Below, in pieces: positions 34,938-38,793 of a stretch of 38,793 nt of DNA. A program made the position numbers and the translations under genes. Positions within the stretch are counted from its first letter, which is position 1; the number at the start of each line of letters is the position of its first letter. The notes beneath the pieces are model-generated. The model saw only the letters and a list, made by a program, of their open reading frames with translations. It was not told where the DNA came from and did no database searches. This stretch comes from Taibaiella sp. Lineage in GTDB: Bacteria; Bacteroidota; Bacteroidia; Chitinophagales; Chitinophagaceae. The stretch spans positions 1-38,793 of the forward strand of contig JAIOYR010000035.1 of assembly GCA_021740995.1 (NCBI GenBank). The letters run 5' to 3'.

Positions 34938-35360
34938 CTACCTGAATTTCCGGTCACTTTCTGAAATGGCTAGGTCATTGATACTCGCAAACCGCTTTTG
35001 CATCAATCCATTGGGTGCAAATTCCCACATTTCATTGCCGTAACTGCGATACCACTTACCCTCCGCATCGTGCCATTCATATTCAAAGCGTACACCTATC
35101 CGGTTATCCCCATAGCACCACAGTTCTTTTTTCAGTCTGTAGTCCAACTCCTTTTCCCACTTGCGTGTCAGGAACTGCTTTATCGCTTCGCGGCCGTTGA
35201 TAAACTCTGCACGATTTCTCCATTCAGAATCTATAGTATATGCCATACACACCCGCTCAGGATCCTTGGCATTCCATGCATCTTCTGCCATCTGCACCTT
35301 CTGCATTGCAGTCTCCAGCGTGAATGGAGGCAGCGGTAACTTCTTTTCCTCTTGTATCAT
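34938..35360 (-). CDS. DUF1348 / NTF2-like protein
   Basis: A 140-aa NTF2-like protein of the DUF1348 type. Typical stretches are [90 protein letters not shown] and ASINDLAI. Length is normal. It is a single gene divergent from the toxin-antitoxin pair. Enzyme activity is unknown. Confidence 0.9.
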   Translation of the reverse strand: MIQEEKKLPLPPFTLETAMQKVQMAEDAWNAKDPERVCMAYTIDSEWRNRAEFINGREAIKQFLTRKWEKELDYRLKKELWCYGDNRIGVRFEYEWHDAEGKWYRSYGNEMWEFAPNGLMQKRFASINDLAISESDRKFR

Positions 35361-35459
35361 TTTATGAAATTAGTGTTTTTCCAATTACCCGGAGCAGAAT
35401 GGTAAACCAAGTTGATGAACCGATATTTTATGTAAATTTACCTCACTAAATCACAAATA

Positions 35460-35711
35460 ATGACACTTGCCGCAGTTAAGGAAAAATTGCATAGTTACAT
35501 AGACCATGCCGATGATAAAAAGCTAAAAGCAATTTACACGCTACTGCAAAATGATATGGAAACAACTGACCTCATTGATGAAAAAATGATGAAAGAGCTG
35601 GACAAGCGGTGGGAGAATTATTCGACCGGAAAATCTAAGACATACACACTCGAGGAATCTATGAAGGAAATAAAGAAACATAGAAATGGTCGGAAGAGTA
35701 ATGCAGCATAA
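35460..35711 (+). CDS. Antitoxin of a RelBE/ParDE-type pair
   Basis: An 83-aa protein: helical N-terminus (AAVKEKLHSYIDHADDKKLKA), acidic middle and a basic, likely unstructured C-terminus (SMKEIKKHRNGRKSN). This is the pattern of addiction-module antitoxins that wrap a toxin with their C-terminus. It precedes and overlaps the RelE/ParE gene. A TAAATTTA box near 35431-35438 is a plausible promoter. Confidence 0.8.
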   Translation: MTLAAVKEKLHSYIDHADDKKLKAIYTLLQNDMETTDLIDEKMMKELDKRWENYSTGKSKTYTLEESMKEIKKHRNGRKSNAA

Positions 35712-36003
35712 AATTATACTAACTACAGAAGCCCAGCTGGATGCCATAAATGCTGTAGGCTATTATACAGCAATAAGTAATGACCTTGCCGACAGGTTTG
35801 AAAGCGAGCTCTATTTCACCTACACAAAAATTTCTGCTAATCCACAATACTTTAAGTACCTGACAAAAGGAAAGAAAAAGAAATTTAGATGTACAAAATT
35901 AAAGTCTTTTCCATTTCTTGTTATCTACCGTTTTGAAGAGCCATTTATTGTAATCATCGCTGTTTTCAATACACATCGTAAGCCGGATTATGGGCAGCCT
36001 TAG
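35701..36003 (+). CDS. RelE/ParE-family toxin
   Basis: A 100-aa toxin of the RelE/ParE fold: IILTTEAQLDAINAVGYY, then FESELYFTYTKISANPQYF, then CTKLKSFPFLVIYRF and VIIAVFNTHRKP, the usual strand pattern with conserved Arg/His near the end. ATG 35701 is preferred over 35686 because GGAAG lies five bases upstream. It overlaps the antitoxin by 11 bp. Whether it cleaves mRNA (RelE) or blocks gyrase (ParE) cannot be told. Confidence 0.85.
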   Translation: MQHKIILTTEAQLDAINAVGYYTAISNDLADRFESELYFTYTKISANPQYFKYLTKGKKKKFRCTKLKSFPFLVIYRFEEPFIVIIAVFNTHRKPDYGQP

Positions 36004-36368
36004 TTTTCATAAACTCCAAATTTCACACAAGCCGCCTGCCAAAGTATTAAAAGTTGCTCCTATAGTAGTGTGATGTTTCACTAAGAACACAGCGTTAATC
36101 GCATTTCTCAGGATGAAGTGAAAATTCAACCATTGAGATGAAATTCATAGCCATACCCTTGATGTCGGAGAGTTAATTGCAGAAAATGCTGGAAGACTCA
36201 TCGAATATGTATTTTGCTATATATATGGTATTCAATTTATGTAAATATAATTATTTGCAATTTGTGTAATAGTTGAGAATTCTGGTATTTGTTATTGTAA
36301 TAGTTTGTGATATAACATAATGATGATTTACATGTTGTGTAATAGTAGTACATTTGCAAATACTCATT
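36004..36368. other. AT-rich intergenic region
   Basis: No gene is supported. Apart from the promoter at 36349, no repeats or hairpins stand out. Confidence 0.5.
36349..36356 (+). promoter_or_regulatory. -7 box of the NHL-repeat gene
   Basis: TACATTTG, an exact TAnnTTTG match, 12 bases before the ATG at 36369. A TTTA at 36327-36330 is a possible -33 box. The implied leader is very short. Confidence 0.5.
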
Positions 36369-37748
36369 ATGAAAAAGATCCTCTTTTATACTGCCATAAT
36401 TTTTCCACTTGTTTCTTTTTCGCAAATAATAACTACAATTATTGGTAATGGTGTTCGCGGGTTTAGTGGCGATGGCGGACATGCAAAGTTCGCAAGTTTT
36501 GACGGACCTAATTCTATTGTAATTGACAAATTCGATTATTCCTCTCAAAGATTGTCATCAGAAGGCAATACTTCACAACTTACAGGTGGTGACACTGGTG
36601 GACATAGCATAGGTGTGACAATTTACGTTTCAGATTTCGCTAATCATGTAATCCGGAAAATTAGTAAATCTGGCATTGTAACTACCTATGCCGGCACTGG
36701 CACAATAGGTTATGATGGTGATGGAGGTCCCGCTACTGCTGCACAACTTGATTATCCGGGCAGTTTAGCCATTGATAAGAAAGGCAATCTTTATGTAGCA
36801 GATGTTCACAATCATCGAATCCGAAGAATTAGTTCTGATGGTATAATTTCTACCTATGCGGGAGGGTATACATCTGTATATAGCGGAGATGGAGTTCCTG
36901 CAACAAATGCAGGTCTTGATCGTATAAATTCAATTAAACTTGATGACATGGGGAATCTCTTCATGAGCGATCAAGAGGGATACATAAGAAAGGTTGACAC
37001 ATTTGGTATCATTACTACAGTTGCAGGTTGTGGGTTTTATGGAGCGATTGGAGATTCGATACCGGCTACCACAGCGCGCATATTGGCACCATATGGAATA
37101 GCTGTTGATAAAATAGGTAACATTTATTTGTGTTCTCAAACATACATAAGAAAAATCGACATTTATGGCATTATTAAAACAATAGCTGGAACTGGCTATA
37201 GTGGAGACAGCGGTGATGGAGGGCCGGCTACAGCTGCTAGTATTGGTAGCGTTTTTGGATTTTGCATAGATGACAAAGGAAACATCTTGTTTGCTGATTA
37301 TAGTAAATCTAGAATTAGAAAGATAGCACCATCAGGTATTATATCTACTGTTGCAGGTAATGGCATAGATGGGTATACAGGCGATGGTGGGCTTGCGACG
37401 GCAGCTCAGTTAAATTCTCCAAGGGAAATTGATATTGATTCAGATGGCAACCTGTACACAGCAGACAACCTGAATCACGTTGTACGAAAGATTACACCTG
37501 GCACTTCTTCTATCAACGAACCGGTTACAACTATATTTAAAGTATATCCGAACCCTTCATCTGATTTTTTAAAGATTGTTGGAGTAGAAAAATTAGACCG
37601 AATTAGAATTTATAACGTCTCTGGGCAAGAGGTATTTAACTTTAAGATAAATAAGTTTGAAAGTGAGATAAATATATCTGACTTACCTCCAGGGGGCTAT
37701 TTTATTAATGTTAATGAATTGAAGTCGACTACATTTGTGAAGAGATAG
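36369..37748 (+). CDS. NHL-repeat beta-propeller protein with T9SS sorting signal
   Basis: A 459-aa secreted protein. The ATG at 36369 starts a signal peptide (MKKILFYTAIIFPLVSFSQ). Six NHL-type repeats follow, each with GDGG-PA-AAQL or a variant, then GNLYVADVHNHRIRRIS-like strands and GIISTYAG; together they form a six-bladed propeller. The end is a T9SS type A domain (FKVYPNPSSDFLKI, RIYNVSGQEVF, LPPGGYFINV). In the first repeat about 30 residues interrupt the expected DKxGNIYVSD (after IVIDK; see findings). Likely on the cell surface, binding unknown. Confidence 0.92.
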   Translation: MKKILFYTAIIFPLVSFSQIITTIIGNGVRGFSGDGGHAKFASFDGPNSIVIDKFDYSSQRLSSEGNTSQLTGGDTGGHSIGVTIYVSDFANHVIRKISKSGIVTTYAGTGTIGYDGDGGPATAAQLDYPGSLAIDKKGNLYVADVHNHRIRRISSDGIISTYAGGYTSVYSGDGVPATNAGLDRINSIKLDDMGNLFMSDQEGYIRKVDTFGIITTVAGCGFYGAIGDSIPATTARILAPYGIAVDKIGNIYLCSQTYIRKIDIYGIIKTIAGTGYSGDSGDGGPATAASIGSVFGFCIDDKGNILFADYSKSRIRKIAPSGIISTVAGNGIDGYTGDGGLATAAQLNSPREIDIDSDGNLYTADNLNHVVRKITPGTSSINEPVTTIFKVYPNPSSDFLKIVGVEKLDRIRIYNVSGQEVFNFKINKFESEINISDLPPGGYFINVNELKSTTFVKR

Positions 37749-37844
37749 TTTGGTCATTACCACCTCGTCCTCGTTTGAAACGACGATGCAATGGTACAGC
37801 GTTTATAACGCTCATACAAACATACCTCACTCCATCCCGCTCCA

Positions 37845-38792
37845 CTAATGCATCGCACATGCTCCCTCAGCCTTTGTTACCTTATACAAAAACCGCTGCA
37901 TATCCCAGGCACTGGTAGGGCAGCGCTCAGCGCATAGGCCACAATGTAGGCATACATCCTCATCCTTTACCATTACACGGGTAGTGGCTAGCGGGGCAGA
38001 CACATAGAGGTCTTGTGTGGTGTTGGTAGCCAGTACCTTGGTGTGTTGGCGCAGCTCTGCCTCGTCCTCCATATTGGGTATGAAAGAGATACAGGCGGTG
38101 GGGCAAATGTCCATACAGGCATCGCACTCTATACACTTGCTTTCGGTGAATACTGTTTGCACATCGCAGTTCAGGCAGCGCTCTGCTTCCTTAAAGCCCG
38201 TGGGCAGGTCAAAGCCCAGCTCCACTTCCTTCTTGCGGTTGGTGAGGGTGAGGGCTTTGTCGGCATGAGGTACTGCATAGCGCAGGTCGGTTGTTACCTC
38301 GCTGTCGTAGCTCCACTCATGTATACCCATTTTCTGGCTCACCAAGTTCACGTAGGGCGATGGTCGGTTGGTCAGTTCCTCGCCGCAGCAATGCAGGTGA
38401 ATGGAGATAGCAGCCTGATGCCCATGAGCCACCGCTGTTATTACATTCTTGGGGCCAAAGGCAGCATCACCTCCAAAGAATACTTTGGGATTGGTAGATA
38501 CAAATGTCTGCTCATTCACCACGGGCATATCCCACTTGTCGAAGTCTATACCCATATCCCGCTCTATCCACGGAAAGCTGTTCTCCTGGCCTATAGCCAC
38601 CAGCACATCATCGGCAGGGTAGAAGACCTCCGGCTCGCCGGTGGGCACCAGTTTACGTTTGCCGTTCTCATATACTGCCTGCACTTTTTCAAATAGCATA
38701 CCCTTGAGCACGCCGTTTTCTACTACTACAGATTTCGGTACATGATTGTCTATTATCGGTATATCCTCATGCAGGGCATCTTCCTTCTCCCA
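37845..38792 (-). CDS. Glutamate synthase-like oxidoreductase with two 4Fe-4S motifs, C-terminal part (5' end outside window)
   Basis: The frame stays open to the window edge, so the gene begins to the right; 315 residues are visible. They contain the end of a pyridine nucleotide-disulfide type NAD(P)/FAD domain (DDVLVAIGQ, then VFFGGDAAFGPKNVITAVAHGHQAA, the FAD-binding GDA motif), then a cysteine patch CLNCDVQTVF and two ferredoxin motifs CIECDACMDICP and CLHCGLCAERCP. This is the layout of GltD-like electron-transfer subunits of 2-oxoacid:ferredoxin or related oxidoreductases. It probably passes electrons between NAD(P)H and a ferredoxin-linked partner encoded outside the window. Confidence 0.88.
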   Translation of the reverse strand, partial: WEKEDALHEDIPIIDNHVPKSVVVENGVLKGMLFEKVQAVYENGKRKLVPTGEPEVFYPADDVLVAIGQENSFPWIERDMGIDFDKWDMPVVNEQTFVSTNPKVFFGGDAAFGPKNVITAVAHGHQAAISIHLHCCGEELTNRPSPYVNLVSQKMGIHEWSYDSEVTTDLRYAVPHADKALTLTNRKKEVELGFDLPTGFKEAERCLNCDVQTVFTESKCIECDACMDICPTACISFIPNMEDEAELRQHTKVLATNTTQDLYVSAPLATTRVMVKDEDVCLHCGLCAERCPTSAWDMQRFLYKVTKAEGACAMH

Positions 38793-38793
38793 T

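Noticed and set aside
38013-38696. 227-codon plus-strand frame opposite the oxidoreductase
   Set aside because: It is the antisense shadow of a gene with clear FAD and Fe-S motifs.

Overview
The window looks like Bacteroidota DNA, probably from a Chitinophagales or Sphingobacteriia-like genome. Three things point there: two secreted proteins end in type IX secretion (T9SS) sorting domains; several start sites are preceded by the Bacteroidota -7 box TAnnTTTG; and many small families (VF530, DUF1801, DUF1348, AHSA1-like SRPBCC) are of kinds common in that phylum. No rRNA, intact tRNA, CRISPR array or transposase gene was found.

Region 1 (1-10.4 kb) is a defence cluster. It starts inside hsdR and runs through a type I restriction-modification operon in the order hsdR-hsdS-ATPase-small protein-hsdM. 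An AAA15-type ATPase and a 142-aa nuclease-like protein sit between hsdS and hsdM, with start/stop overlaps at the two later joints. It continues with a convergent 532-aa protein carrying a PD-(D/E)XK signature, a noncoding stretch with three repeats at exact 32-bp spacing, a 155-aa coiled-coil/winged-helix-like protein between two direct repeats, and an AbiEi/AbiEii toxin-antitoxin pair with a palindromic operator.

Region 2 (10.5-23.6 kb) is the most interesting part. One operon encodes an ECF-type sigma factor, a single-pass membrane protein (a possible anti-sigma factor), a secreted M48-like metallopeptidase with TPRs, and a 1078-aa secreted TPR-CHAT (caspase-like) protein. Beyond it lie three transcription units of mostly secreted or membrane proteins: tyrosine-rich and repeat proteins, a J-domain membrane protein, a YbjN-like protein, a four-TM coiled-coil protein and a vWA-like lipoprotein. 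Each of these three units starts with the same bipartite element, GGTTACC-N14-CTATAAAT, which has the form of an ECF sigma promoter. I infer that the sigma factor drives these units and that the two predicted proteases may control its release. This would be a self-contained protease-sigma regulon that I do not recognise as a described system.

Region 3 (23.6-25.9 kb) is the right end of the mobile island. It has a tyrosine recombinase, a tRNA T-arm-like fragment and paired 12-bp repeats that look like att core and arm sites. Beyond them is a promoter-terminator pair that may define a small RNA of about 140 nt.

Region 4 (25.9-38.8 kb) looks like ordinary chromosome. It holds two c-type cytochrome-like proteins with CX4CH motifs, a GEVED/T9SS protein, SRPBCC, DUF1801, an MBL/beta-CASP nuclease, a lipoprotein, an esterase, VF530, an NTF2-like protein, a RelBE/ParDE-type pair, an NHL-repeat T9SS protein, and the C-terminal part of a glutamate-synthase-like oxidoreductase with two 4Fe-4S motifs that runs off the right edge.
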